Positions 1 to 8,430 of a DNA stretch of 64,000 nt are shown here, piece by piece. The notes beneath the pieces were generated by a model. It ran no database searches. It worked only from the letters and a program-made list of their open reading frames with translations, and was not told the DNA's origin. Position 1 is the stretch's first letter. The number at the start of each line of letters is the position of its first letter. The stretch is from positions 186,001 to 250,000 of the forward strand of contig JAICUB010000002.1 in the NCBI GenBank assembly GCA_025936045.1, given 5' to 3'. This DNA is from Polyangiaceae bacterium (lineage in GTDB: Bacteria; Myxococcota_A; Polyangia; Polyangiales; Polyangiaceae). Made by a program: the position numbers and the translations under genes.

Positions 1-1014
1 CTCTCCAAGGACTATCTCGCGGGGAACGCACCCGAGGAGTGGATCCCGCTCCGCCCGCCGGAGTTCTTCAGTGCGCAAAACATCGAGCTCTTGCTCGGCG
101 CGCGCGTGACGGCGCTCGACGTGAAAGCGCGCCGACTGAGCCTCGAGGACGGCCGTGAATTCGGCTACGACCGGCTGCTCATCGCGACCGGCGCCGAGCC
201 CGTGAAGCTCTCCGTCGAGGGCGCGCACCTGCCGCACGTGCATTATCTCCGCACGTTCGGCGACAGCCGCGCCATCATCGACAAGCTCGGCAAGGTCAAG
301 CGCGCGGTGGTCATCGGCGCGAGCTTCATCGGTCTCGAGGTCGCGGCGTCGCTCCGTGCGCGTAAGGTCGAAGTCGACGTCGTCGCGCCCGACAAGGTGC
401 CGTTCGAGCGCGTGCTCGGCGCCGAGCTCGGCCAGTTCATCCGCTCGCTCCATGAAGAGCACGGCGTACGCTTCCACCTCGGTAAGACGCCCGTCTCCAT
501 CGAGCCGCACGGCGTGAACCTGTCGACGGGCGAAGCGCTTGCGGCCGATCTCGTCGTCGTCGGCGTCGGCGTGCGCCCCATCACCGAGCTCGCCGAATGG
601 GCGGGTCTGGCCACCGACCGCGGCGTCGTCGTCGACGCCTTTCTCGAGACGAGCGTCCCCGGCGTCTTCGCCGCGGGCGACAACGCGCGGTACCCGGACG
701 CTCGAACCGGGGCGAAAATCCGCGTCGAACACTGGGTTCACGCCGAACGCCAAGGTCAAACCGCCGCCCTCAACATGCTCGGCCGCAAGGTCCCCTACGA
801 CCTGGCTCCCTTCTTCTGGAGCGCGCATTACGACCTCACGGTGTCCTACGTCGGCCATGCCGAACGCTGGGATCGCATTACCGTCGACGGCGACATCGGA
901 AAGCGGGACGCGACGCTCACCTATTTGCAGGGGGACAAGAAGCTCGCCGTCGTCACGCTCGGCCGTGACAAGGTAGGTCTCGAGGCCGAGGTGGAGCTCG
1001 GCGCGAGCCGCTAG
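1..1014 (+). CDS. FAD-dependent NAD(P) oxidoreductase, AIF/Rieske-reductase type (5' partial)
   Basis: The gene is open from the first base, so its N-terminal FAD-binding part lies outside the window. Codons 1-30 read LSKDYLAG...EEWIPLR, a block typical of AIFM3/rubredoxin-reductase-like flavoproteins. The visible part has the IATGAEP strand end, a second Rossmann motif (VIGASFIGLEVA, about codons 103-114) for NAD(P)H, the FAD-contacting VFAAGDNA motif, and a C-terminal reductase domain (EHWVHAERQGQTAALNMLG, SAHYDLTVSYVG). Such enzymes pass electrons from NAD(P)H through FAD to a ferredoxin or Rieske-type partner. Whether an N-terminal Rieske domain exists cannot be seen. It ends in TAG and is followed by a hairpin-rich spacer. 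Confidence 0.88.
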   Translation, partial: LSKDYLAGNAPEEWIPLRPPEFFSAQNIELLLGARVTALDVKARRLSLEDGREFGYDRLLIATGAEPVKLSVEGAHLPHVHYLRTFGDSRAIIDKLGKVKRAVVIGASFIGLEVAASLRARKVEVDVVAPDKVPFERVLGAELGQFIRSLHEEHGVRFHLGKTPVSIEPHGVNLSTGEALAADLVVVGVGVRPITELAEWAGLATDRGVVVDAFLETSVPGVFAAGDNARYPDARTGAKIRVEHWVHAERQGQTAALNMLGRKVPYDLAPFFWSAHYDLTVSYVGHAERWDRITVDGDIGKRDATLTYLQGDKKLAVVTLGRDKVGLEAEVELGASR

Positions 1015-1105
1015 TGCTGTGCCCCAAGAATTGCGACGCAATTCTTGGGGGTGTGGCTGCGCAACGCAGCGCTGCTGCGCAGCTCTCGCCCTAGCGCGGC
1101 ACTAG
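1011..1105. repeat. Nested inverted-repeat intergenic element
   Basis: Short terminal inverted repeats CTAGTGC (1011-1017) and GCACTAG (1099-1105) bracket a perfect 13-bp stem (1022-1034 with 1038-1050) and a second stem GCTGCG/CGCAGC (1056-1061 with 1065-1070) that can also pair with GCGCAGC at 1077-1083. The left terminus overlaps the stop codon of the flavoprotein gene. This layout resembles a REP/MITE-like palindromic element. Whether it is repeated in the genome cannot be seen here. Confidence 0.45.
1022..1050. terminator. Hairpin terminator candidate between convergent genes
   Basis: The stem CCCCAAGAATTGC pairs perfectly with GCAATTCTTGGGG around a 3-nt loop (GAC). It begins 8 bases after the TAG of the flavoprotein and lies between that gene and the convergent DUF3501 gene. 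No U-tract follows on either strand, so it would be a non-canonical bidirectional terminator. Confidence 0.5.
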
Positions 1106-1225
1106 AGCGCAAGCTCGGCGGGGCTGAAGGTTGGAGGGCGCGCTGGGTAGCGCGCCGCGCGGTGCTCACGCACTGCGACGGAGGTGCGCGACGGACGGCG
1201 TCGGCAACTCGAGCGCAGTCGGCGG

Positions 1226-1801
1226 CTACGCGAAGTCGTCGCGCAAACTCGCGAGCGTTTCGGGCCCGAGCGTGACCTCAGCGCGGTACGCCGGGTGATC
1301 CACACCGAGCTTCAACGCTCCGGCGCCGCCACGGAGCGCCGCGACGGCCGCGTCCGAGAGCGGGAATTTGACGTATTGGACGGCCATGGTGCGCTCCGGC
1401 TCGGTGCCGCGCCCGTCCGGGATGACGGCGAAGCGCTCGTCACCGGCGAGGACGTAAAACGCGGTCTCCACGCCCGCGAGCGCAATGAGCATGCGTTCGC
1501 GCTCGTCGCGCTCCGGGTATTCGATGAAGATCGTCGCGGAGAGCTCGCGGTCCTTCGGGATGAGCTCGTTGTACGTCTCGAGCTCGTGCTGGATCGCTTT
1601 TGCTTGGGTGATGCGCTCCGTCCGCAGCATCTCCTGCACTTGGAAAAGCACGGTGTCGCGGTTCTCGAAGAGCACCGTCATCGCGGGGCCGAGCGCAACG
1701 TAGCGCGCGCGCTTGACGGCGATGACGCGCGCGCGAAACCGCTCGCGCACTTGTTCGTAGGCGCCGAGGTCGAGCAGCTCCGCAGCTTCGATGGGCTTCA
1801 T
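1226..1801 (-). CDS. DUF3501 family protein
   Basis: A 191-residue protein beginning MKPIEAAELL. It carries the family's hallmark run: FRARVIAVKRARYVALGP, then FENRDTVLFQVQEMLRTERI, then ELETYNELIPKDRELSATIFIEYP. The function of the family is unknown. It is typically found beside a rubrerythrin and a two-domain Fe-S protein, as here. The start ATG overlaps the TGA of the upstream Fe-S gene (ATGA, 1798-1801), so translation is probably coupled. No signal peptide or membrane segment is visible, which suggests a cytoplasmic protein. Confidence 0.85.
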   Translation of the reverse strand: MKPIEAAELLDLGAYEQVRERFRARVIAVKRARYVALGPAMTVLFENRDTVLFQVQEMLRTERITQAKAIQHELETYNELIPKDRELSATIFIEYPERDERERMLIALAGVETAFYVLAGDERFAVIPDGRGTEPERTMAVQYVKFPLSDAAVAALRGGAGALKLGVDHPAYRAEVTLGPETLASLRDDFA

Positions 1802-3201
1802 GCGTCGCCGTACGCCTCCGCCAAGAGCTCGATGGGGTGGCGCGCCGTGAGCGCGTTTTCCTTGAGGATGCGGAGCGCGGCCAAGCTGCAGTCCGTGACG
1901 ACCGCGGTTTCGCCGTCTTCCTGGCCCGAGCGCACGTCCTCGGTCAGGCGCTTCGCGTAACGCCGGCCCTCCTCGTAAAAGGCGGCTTTCATGCCCCAGG
2001 TGCCGTCGACCGCGGAGCAGCGCTCGATGATGCGCACGTCCGTGTCGGGCAGGGCCGAGAGCACGCGGGCGCCGGGCACGGCGATTTTCTGCGCGCGGAG
2101 GTGGCAGGCCGCGTGATACGCGATTTTGCCGTAGCCGCGCTTGAAGTCGCGGTTGAGCTTCTTCTCGCGCCGGAGCCCGTCCAAAAACTCCATGAGGTCG
2201 CGCGTCGCGGCCGCGACGGCGCGAGCGGCCTTGGTATCGACGTAGGTCGCCCATTCCTTCTTCATCGTGTAGCCGCAGGTCGGCCCGGGCACGACGATCG
2301 TCTTGCCCGCTTCGACGTGCGGCAGGAGCAACGCGACGTTCACTTCGATCTTCCGTTTGGCGGCTTCGACGTCGCCGCCGTCGAGGTTCGGCATGCCGCA
2401 GCACGTGAGCCCGTCGGGCAGCGTGACCGTGAAGCCGTTGCGCTCGAGCACGCGCGTCGCGGCCGCCGGTACGCCCGGGAAGTTGTGTTCGCCGTAGCAA
2501 GTCGGAAACAGCACGACTTCACCCGCGCTGCCGGCCGCCGAGTGCGGCTCGTGCTCGGCGAGCCAGCTCGAGAAGGCACGAGTCGCGATGGGCGGCAGCG
2601 GAAATTCGGCGGAAATACCCGTCGCGCGCTCGGCGAGCTTGCGCACGAGGCGGTTCGCGTTGACGAGGTTCGCGATGCGAGCCTGCGGACCCACGGACGC
2701 TTTGCCGATCGCCGCGGGCTCACCGAGGATGCGATCCACGAGCGGCACCCCGTCGCGCCGCGCGCGCACCGCTTTTTCGCGCGCCATCAGCCGCGGAAAG
2801 TCGAGGAGCTCGTACGCGCCCTCGTCCGCCGTGTACGGGCACTTGATGAAGCAGAGCTTGCACTGCCAGCAGTGGTCGGCGACGGCGCGGATCGTCTCCG
2901 CGCTCACCGTCTCGACGCCGTCGGCGCGGCCCGCTTCGACCTCTTTGTCGACCGCGCTGAAGAGCAGCGGGAACGAGCCGCAGTAGCCGACGCACATGCG
3001 GCAGTCGGCGCAAATCTGGAACGTGCGCTTGAGCTCGTGCTCGAGGTCGCGCTCGTCGAAGTAGCGCGGGTCGCCCGGCGAAGCCGCAGGGGCCTGGCCG
3101 GGCGCGCGCGCGATCGCCGCCTTTTTCAGCCGAGCTCCTTCGAGGCTTTCTCGAAGCGACCGGCGTGTGATTTCTCGGCCTTCGCGAGCGTCTCGAACCA
3201 C
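1798..3201 (-). CDS. GlpC/HdrD-like iron-sulfur protein with two CCG domains
   Basis: Numbered from the ATG at 3201, two 4Fe-4S motifs are visible: C64-x2-C67-x2-C70-x3-C74 and C111-x2-C114-x2-C117-x3-C121. Two cysteine-rich CCG domains follow. The first is complete (C235, CC at 267-268, C309). The second is degenerate (C366, a single C395 in ERCSAVDG). This is the architecture of GlpC and heterodisulfide-reductase subunit D, which relay electrons or bind a non-cubane cluster. No flavin dehydrogenase partner is adjacent. The start is uncertain: no ATG, GTG or TTG lies between the end of the rubrerythrin gene and the first cluster, so the start must fall inside that gene (ATG 3201 or GTG 3198, about 76 bp overlap) unless CTG is used. 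Confidence 0.8.
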   Translation of the reverse strand: MVRDAREGREITRRSLRESLEGARLKKAAIARAPGQAPAASPGDPRYFDERDLEHELKRTFQICADCRMCVGYCGSFPLLFSAVDKEVEAGRADGVETVSAETIRAVADHCWQCKLCFIKCPYTADEGAYELLDFPRLMAREKAVRARRDGVPLVDRILGEPAAIGKASVGPQARIANLVNANRLVRKLAERATGISAEFPLPPIATRAFSSWLAEHEPHSAAGSAGEVVLFPTCYGEHNFPGVPAAATRVLERNGFTVTLPDGLTCCGMPNLDGGDVEAAKRKIEVNVALLLPHVEAGKTIVVPGPTCGYTMKKEWATYVDTKAARAVAAATRDLMEFLDGLRREKKLNRDFKRGYGKIAYHAACHLRAQKIAVPGARVLSALPDTDVRIIERCSAVDGTWGMKAAFYEEGRRYAKRLTEDVRSGQEDGETAVVTDCSLAALRILKENALTARHPIELLAEAYGDA

Positions 3202-3545
3202 TCGGCGATCTCGGGGAAACCTTCGTCCCGTGCCGTCTTCGCGAACCCCGGGTACATGGTCTGGTACTCGTAGGTTTCACCCGTGGCGGCGGCGACGAGG
3301 TTCTTCGCCGTGTTGCCGATGGGCTTGCCCGTCGCCGGATCACCGACGGACTTCAGGAAGTCGAGGTGACCGTGCGCGTGGCCCGTCTCGCCGTCAGCCG
3401 TGTCCTTGAACAGGCCGGCGACCTCCGGGTAACCCTCCACGTCAGCGACCTTCGCGAAGTAGAGGTAGCGACGATTCGCCTGCGACTCGCCGGCGAACGC
3501 TTCTTTCAGATTGTCGTGGGTCTTGGTGCCTTCGAGCTTTGCCAT
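3126..3545 (-). CDS. Rubrerythrin (diiron domain only)
   Basis: A 139-residue rubrerythrin starting MAKLEGTKTHDNL. The four-helix ferritin-like core shows the diiron ligand pattern: E20 in AGESQANRRYLYFA, E53/H56 in DGETGHAHGH, E90 and E93 in TGETYEY, E124/H127 in AEKSH. The C-terminal rubredoxin FeS4 domain of classic rubrerythrins is absent, so electrons must come from another protein; the adjacent Fe-S protein is the obvious candidate. Rubrerythrins reduce peroxide in the cytoplasm. It is the first gene of a three-gene operon with the Fe-S and DUF3501 genes and is divergent from the lipoprotein at 3613. The intergenic gap is 67 bp and must hold both promoters. Confidence 0.92.
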   Translation of the reverse strand: MAKLEGTKTHDNLKEAFAGESQANRRYLYFAKVADVEGYPEVAGLFKDTADGETGHAHGHLDFLKSVGDPATGKPIGNTAKNLVAAATGETYEYQTMYPGFAKTARDEGFPEIAEWFETLAKAEKSHAGRFEKASKELG

Positions 3546-3612
3546 GCGCGGGAACATAACACCGTGCTCCGCTTGGATAAGAGGCAATTTCGCGCTATTG
3601 TTTGGTGGGATT

Positions 3613-5721
3613 ATGCTGACGCGACGCTTGGGTTTGCGGTTGGGGCAGCTCGCTTGGGCATTCTTTGCCGCGTCGTTCCTCGCGGGAGCGTGCAGCAAGG
3701 GAGACGACTCACCGCCGACGACGACGGGCGGCACCGGGCTCCCGGGTACGGGAGGTAAGTCGTTTTTCGGGAACGGCGGGACGAGCGGCAACGGTGGGTC
3801 GGGACCTGCGGGTGAGGGCGGGATGGCCGGCGAGACGAGCTCGCAGGGAGGCGCGGCGGGCGGGGGCGAGGTAACGGAGACCGATCCGTACGCGCCCACG
3901 GTTCGGGTCACGAGCCCCGAGGCCGTGAGAGACCCGAACGATCCGAACGTCATCGTCGACGACGAGATTGATGCGCTCTGCAGCGCGACGAAGTCCACGA
4001 TGCACGGCTCGGCCCCCGTCGACGCCGCCTCGGTCGTGCTCTCGATGTTGGACGCCGACGGAAAGACGATCGAGACGGCGCCGGGCGTGCCGACCGACAA
4101 CCAGGACGAGTACACCGCGCACTTCATCACGCGAAAGGTGGCGGACAACGGGCGCATCAGCTTCGTGTGTGTCGCCGCGGAGTCGTCGCAGGTCGGGCGT
4201 GTCGGGCGCGACCAGATCGATTCGTTCGTCGACCACGGGCCGGCGATCACGGCCGTCAATCCGCCAGTTCCGGCGGATTCCATGGCTCCGCTCTTCGCGA
4301 TCGGGGTCAACGACCCGCTGCAGGTCGAATTCGAAGTCTCGCCCGCGCCGGTTGCCACGGGCGACGATGGCGCGAACGTCGGCGACGTGGAGCTCACCAT
4401 CGGCGGCAAGCCGTGCACGGTTGGCGGCAAGCTGTGCACGCTCGCGGAAAGCAAGGGCAAGTACACGGCGACCGTGCACCTTAACGATTCGAAGCTTTTC
4501 ACGCCAACGCCCGACGGCGATCAGAAAATCGTGATCGCTGCGTCGGATCAGCGCAAACCGAACGCCGTCACGAGCCAGCTCGCCTACGATTTCCTGGTCG
4601 ACGGGAGCGGTCCCGATATCAACATCGTAAGTCCCAAGAACGGCGACATCTGGGCGGGGCGCGTACAAATGATGTTCACCGTGATCGACTCGCAGTCGGG
4701 GGTTGATCAGTCGACCGTCACCGTCTTCATCAACCAAAAGCCCTACGCATACGATGCCGGCGACTCGTCATGGTCTTACGACGTGCCGACGTCGACCTAC
4801 TCGTTCGCTTTCGACACGACGCAGATCGAGAACTCTATCGCGCAGGCGACGCTCAGCGTGCGAGCGGTCGATCTCGTCGGCAACGAGTCGGACACGGCGG
4901 ATGTGCTTCCTCGCCTCGACAACGTTCCTCCTTATGTGGAGCTCGACCCGCTCGCGGTGCGCGAAATCAAGGACGACGGCCACTGTTCGCTGGCGTTCGA
5001 TCCCGTCGGATCCGCGGCTCCGAACGACCTGCAAACGGTGCCCGACGCGGTGTCTTTCCGTGCCTTCGTCTGGGACGATACCAACCGCGCGAAAGGCGAC
5101 GATATCCCGCATGCCGCCACCGTCGACGTGAGCTCCGTCGTGCTCGTGTTGCAGCCTGCTCCGTCAAAGGGGTTGTTGCGGGACATTTCCGGAGACGGCG
5201 TCTGCGACTCGATCGACACCAAGGACGACGCGGGCCAGAAGCTACCTGCAATACAGCTCCTCGCCGTCCCGCAGGCAGGGAACGCTTTCTTCGGGCCGGT
5301 CGGCGACGAGGACGCGACGCTCTTGTCCCAGTTCCCGATGCCGGCCAAGTGCGCGTACGGGCCCGACACCATGGCTCCGCAGCATTTGTGCGACGCGCAC
5401 GCGTCCGACCTCGGCCGCGTCGTTCATTGGTCGATCGACCCCACCGTGCCTGCCATCTTCGCGGTCCCCGAGCTCAGCGGCATCGGCTGTACCGGCCAGG
5501 CCTGGGAGATCCGCCCGCTCGTCTCCGAAGGTTGGATCTGCGCGGCGGTGCGCGCGAAGGACAAAGTCGGCAACGTCGGTATTTCGGTGCCGCTCCGCCT
5601 CTGTTATGACGACGGCGTCGATCCGCCGGCGGATTGCTCGGGCCCTCCGCCCTCTTGCGTGATCGATGGTTGCACCCCGCCGCCGCGCTTCCCGTCCAAC
5701 GACATCCTGCTGCACCCATGA
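3613..5721 (+). CDS. Large lipoprotein with Ig-like repeats
   Basis: A 702-residue exported protein. MLTRRLGLRL...SFLAGAC is a lipoprotein signal with the lipid-accepting Cys at 27. A Gly/Thr/Ser-rich linker (about residues 30-90) follows, then a long beta-rich region with motifs of bacterial Ig-like modules: VRVTSPEAVRDPNDPN, DGSGPDINIVSPKNGDIW, MFTVIDSQSGVDQSTVTVFIN and VRAVDLVGNESD. Cysteines are scattered in the C-terminal third and end in a Pro/Cys-rich tail. It is probably anchored in the outer membrane and may be a surface or adhesive protein. No catalytic motif was recognised. The ATG at 3613 was chosen because it directly precedes the signal sequence. The stop overlaps the next start (ATGA at 5718). 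Confidence 0.8.
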   Translation: MLTRRLGLRLGQLAWAFFAASFLAGACSKGDDSPPTTTGGTGLPGTGGKSFFGNGGTSGNGGSGPAGEGGMAGETSSQGGAAGGGEVTETDPYAPTVRVTSPEAVRDPNDPNVIVDDEIDALCSATKSTMHGSAPVDAASVVLSMLDADGKTIETAPGVPTDNQDEYTAHFITRKVADNGRISFVCVAAESSQVGRVGRDQIDSFVDHGPAITAVNPPVPADSMAPLFAIGVNDPLQVEFEVSPAPVATGDDGANVGDVELTIGGKPCTVGGKLCTLAESKGKYTATVHLNDSKLFTPTPDGDQKIVIAASDQRKPNAVTSQLAYDFLVDGSGPDINIVSPKNGDIWAGRVQMMFTVIDSQSGVDQSTVTVFINQKPYAYDAGDSSWSYDVPTSTYSFAFDTTQIENSIAQATLSVRAVDLVGNESDTADVLPRLDNVPPYVELDPLAVREIKDDGHCSLAFDPVGSAAPNDLQTVPDAVSFRAFVWDDTNRAKGDDIPHAATVDVSSVVLVLQPAPSKGLLRDISGDGVCDSIDTKDDAGQKLPAIQLLAVPQAGNAFFGPVGDEDATLLSQFPMPAKCAYGPDTMAPQHLCDAHASDLGRVVHWSIDPTVPAIFAVPELSGIGCTGQAWEIRPLVSEGWICAAVRAKDKVGNVGISVPLRLCYDDGVDPPADCSGPPPSCVIDGCTPPPRFPSNDILLHP

Positions 5722-6434
5722 GCCTGCGCGCTGCGCTTGGGGGCGCGGCCTCGCGTGTCGACGCCCTCACCCGCGAAGCCCTCGCCATGGCGCGCCAATG
5801 GACGCTCCTCGGGCACGATCTCGCGACCGTCGTGCCCGCGCGCGGTGACGACGTCGTGGTGCTTTTACACGGGTTTCTCGCGACGGCCGGCGTGCTGCGG
5901 CCGCTGCGTGACGCGCTCGAAGCCGGCGCGGGGGTGACGGTGGCGTCGTTCACGCACGTGCCGGGTATCACCGTAACGGCGCTCGCGGAGCGCGTGGCGG
6001 ACGTGGTTCGGCGCGTGGACGCCGAGCGGATCCAGCTCGTGGGTCACAGTATCGGCGGCCTCGCGGCGCGCTGGTTCACCGGCGAGCTCGGCGGCGATCC
6101 GCGCGTCGTGCAGACGGTTTCGATTGCGAGCCCGTTTTGGGGAGCGAAACGCGCGCGCGCGCTGCCCGGAGCGCTCGGACGTGAGCTCGAACCGGGCAGT
6201 GCCGTGCTCGCACGGATCCGCGAGGGCATCGGACGCGGGGTGCCGCACTTCGCGCTGAGCGGGAGTCACGACGCCGTGGTCGGACCGCCCGCGCCGCTCG
6301 GCGCCGCGGGTGAGCTCGTCGTGGAAGGCTGCGGGCACAACGCCCTGCTCTACGACGCGCGGGTTCTAAGGAGCGTGGTGGAGCGCGTGCGGACGGGGCG
6401 CCGGGCCGAGTCGCTGGGCGTTCGGCCGCTTTGA
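5718..6434 (+). CDS. Alpha/beta hydrolase (lipase/esterase-like)
   Basis: A 238-residue hydrolase with a complete triad readable from the sequence: nucleophile S111 in GHSIGG, acid D185 in SGSHDAVV, and H207 in EGCGHNALL. The oxyanion-hole motif VVLLHGF is at 47-53. The order and the motif ARWFTGEL after the nucleophile resemble EstA/PGAP1-like lipases that act on acyl esters. There is no signal peptide, so it is probably cytoplasmic. It is translationally coupled to the upstream lipoprotein (ATGA at 5718-5721) and followed after 3 bp by an exported protein. The substrate is not inferable. Confidence 0.85.
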   Translation: MSLRAALGGAASRVDALTREALAMARQWTLLGHDLATVVPARGDDVVVLLHGFLATAGVLRPLRDALEAGAGVTVASFTHVPGITVTALAERVADVVRRVDAERIQLVGHSIGGLAARWFTGELGGDPRVVQTVSIASPFWGAKRARALPGALGRELEPGSAVLARIREGIGRGVPHFALSGSHDAVVGPPAPLGAAGELVVEGCGHNALLYDARVLRSVVERVRTGRRAESLGVRPL

Positions 6435-6437
6435 CCA

Positions 6438-7025
6438 GTGACGTTCCCGTGGTACTCGGCGCGACCCGTGTCGCGCTTGCCTCGCTCCTTGCGCCCCGCC
6501 GTGCTCGTGGCGGCTTCTGCGCTCACGTTCGCCTTTGCTCGGCCGGCGCACGCCGACGTTTCGTCGTGGGCGAGCGCAGCGACGGGGCCCACGTACCTCG
6601 ACGACGGCCGCAGTAAGCGCTGGATCCCGTCGCTCGAGCTCGAGACCGGCATCGGCCTACCGCCGTCCAGCTTCCTCGTGGTGGGCGGTCTCTTTCATGC
6701 CGAGACGCACTTCGGGCTCGGGACGGACCTCGGCCTGCTCTCCCGCTTCGCGACGCGCGGCTTCGTGCTCGGGGACTGGGGCGCCGCGGTCGATCTCGGC
6801 GGCTACGAGCGGTTTTGGGGTCGGGGTTCCGCAGGCGGGCTCGGCAAGCTCGTGCTCGGCGCGCCGTGGGGCCTCGAGCTCGGCGTGGGCGGCGGCTACG
6901 GGACGAATGACGCGCGGCATTTCAGCGTGACGCTCGGCATCGATTTCCTCCGCCTCACGGTCTTCCGCACCGTGGGCGAGAGCTACTTCCCGAACCCGTA
7001 CCCGGCGTACCGAAAGCCGGAATAA
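6438..7025 (+). CDS. Exported protein, putative small beta-barrel
   Basis: A 195-residue protein from the GTG at 6438; a second in-frame GTG at 6468 gives a more compact signal peptide. The hydrophobic stretch PAVLVAASALTFAFA ends in ARPAHA, a typical signal-peptidase I site. The mature part alternates Gly and aromatic residues (LELETGIGL, LGLELGVGGGYG, HFSVTLGIDFLRLTVF), as in transmembrane beta strands. I recognise no family. It is the last gene of the operon begun at 3613 and convergent with gcvPA, 23 bp away. Confidence 0.65.
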   Translation: MTFPWYSARPVSRLPRSLRPAVLVAASALTFAFARPAHADVSSWASAATGPTYLDDGRSKRWIPSLELETGIGLPPSSFLVVGGLFHAETHFGLGTDLGLLSRFATRGFVLGDWGAAVDLGGYERFWGRGSAGGLGKLVLGAPWGLELGVGGGYGTNDARHFSVTLGIDFLRLTVFRTVGESYFPNPYPAYRKPE

Positions 7026-7026
7026 C

Positions 7027-7040
7027 GCTCGCGCGCGAGC
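7027..7040. terminator. Short GC palindrome between convergent genes
   Basis: A perfect 14-bp palindrome (GCTCGC-GCGAGC with a GC centre) sits 2 bases after the TAA of the exported protein and 8 bases before the stop of gcvPA. It could stop transcription from both sides, but there is no U-tract and GC palindromes are common at this base composition. Confidence 0.25.
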
Positions 7041-7048
7041 AACGCTCG

Positions 7049-8410
7049 CTACGCCGTGAACCGCCCGAGCGCCGCGACGAGCCGATCCAGATCCTCGCGG
7101 CGGTGCTTCTCGGTCACCGCGACGAGCAGCCGGTCGGCATAGCGCTGATCGAGGCGCCCGAGATCGAAGCCGGCGACGATGCGCTCCGCTTCGAGCGCGG
7201 CGCAGACACGCGCGGCGCTTCCGCCGCGGACGCGCACGCACACCTCGTTGAAGTGCGGGGCGTCGTCGAAGCCCGGCGCGTAGCCCGGGAGCGCGAGGAT
7301 GCGCTCGCGGAGGTAGGTCGCCTTGGCGAGGCAGCGCTCGGCGACCGCGACGAAGCCGCTCTTGCCGAGCAGCGTCGTGCGAATGGTGAGTGAGAGCGCG
7401 AGCAGGCCTTGGTTCGTGCAGATGTTGCTGGTCGCACGCTCGCGGCGAATGTGCTGCTCGCGCGTGGAGAGCGTGAGCACGTAGCCGCGCTCGCCGCGGT
7501 GATCCACCGTCTCGCCGCAGACGCGGCCGGGGAGCTGCTGGAGATACGCGCGATCACCATGACAGGCGAAGAGCCCGACGCCGGGACCGCCGAGCTGCGG
7601 CGGGCACGCGAGGGGTTGCCCTTCACCGACGGCGATGTCCACGCCGAGCGCGCCGGGCGCCTCGGCCACGGCGAGCGCGTACGGCTCGCTCACGCTCGCC
7701 ACGAGAAGGGCGCCCTTTTGGTGGGCGAGCTCGGCGAGCGGGCGTAGATCCTTGATGCCGCCGAAAAAGCTCGGATAGCCGACGACGACGGCGGCCGTGG
7801 CATCGTCGAGCGCGCGGCCGAGCGCCTCGATGTCGGCGCAGCCGTCCTTGCCTTCCGGGACTTCGACGTAGCTTTGCTCGGCGCGTCCAGAAAGATACGT
7901 TCGCGTCGTCTCGCGGTAATCCGGGTGCACGCAGCCGCTCGCGATGATCTTGCCGCGCTTCGTGAGGCGCGTGGCCATCAGCGCCGCTTCGGCCGTCGCG
8001 CTCGCGCCGTCGTAGAGGCTCGCGTTGGCGAGCGGGAGCCCGTAGAGCTCGCTCACGATCGTCTGGAATTCGAAGATGGCCTGCAGCGTGCCTTGCGACA
8101 CCTCGGGCTGATACGGCGTGTAGGCCGTGTAAAACTCGCTGCGCAGGAGCAGCTGATCGACCGCCGGCGGCAGGTGATGGTCGTACATGCCCGCGCCGAG
8201 GAACGAGAGCATCGAGCTGCCCGCGTTCTTTTCCGCGAGCTCACGCAGGTGCAGCATCAGCGCCGGCTCGTCGAGCGCGGGGAGCACCTCGAGCGGCCCG
8301 ACGTGGCGCACGCCTTCCGGAATCGTATCGAAGAGCTCGTCGATGGACGCCTTGCCGATCACGCCGAGCATCTCGGCGATCTCCTCGGGCGTGTGAGGCA
8401 GGTAACGCAT
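7049..8410 (-). CDS. gcvPA: Glycine dehydrogenase (decarboxylating) subunit 1
   Basis: A 453-residue N-terminal-half P-protein of the split (two-subunit) type. It begins MRYLPHTPEEIAEMLGVIGKASIDELFDTIP and carries SMLSFLGAGMYDHHLPPAVDQLLLRSEFYTAYTPYQPEVSQGTLQ in pieces typical of GcvPA. The P-protein decarboxylates glycine and loads the aminomethyl group on lipoylated GcvH. In split enzymes the PLP-binding lysine is on subunit 2 (GcvPB), so this protein is inactive alone. No gcvPB follows: the next gene downstream is convergent. It is the last gene of gcvT-gcvH-gcvPA, 20 bp after gcvH. Confidence 0.93.
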   Translation of the reverse strand: MRYLPHTPEEIAEMLGVIGKASIDELFDTIPEGVRHVGPLEVLPALDEPALMLHLRELAEKNAGSSMLSFLGAGMYDHHLPPAVDQLLLRSEFYTAYTPYQPEVSQGTLQAIFEFQTIVSELYGLPLANASLYDGASATAEAALMATRLTKRGKIIASGCVHPDYRETTRTYLSGRAEQSYVEVPEGKDGCADIEALGRALDDATAAVVVGYPSFFGGIKDLRPLAELAHQKGALLVASVSEPYALAVAEAPGALGVDIAVGEGQPLACPPQLGGPGVGLFACHGDRAYLQQLPGRVCGETVDHRGERGYVLTLSTREQHIRRERATSNICTNQGLLALSLTIRTTLLGKSGFVAVAERCLAKATYLRERILALPGYAPGFDDAPHFNEVCVRVRGGSAARVCAALEAERIVAGFDLGRLDQRYADRLLVAVTEKHRREDLDRLVAALGRFTA

Positions 8411-8430
8411 GTTGGGGGATAGGGCTCGGG

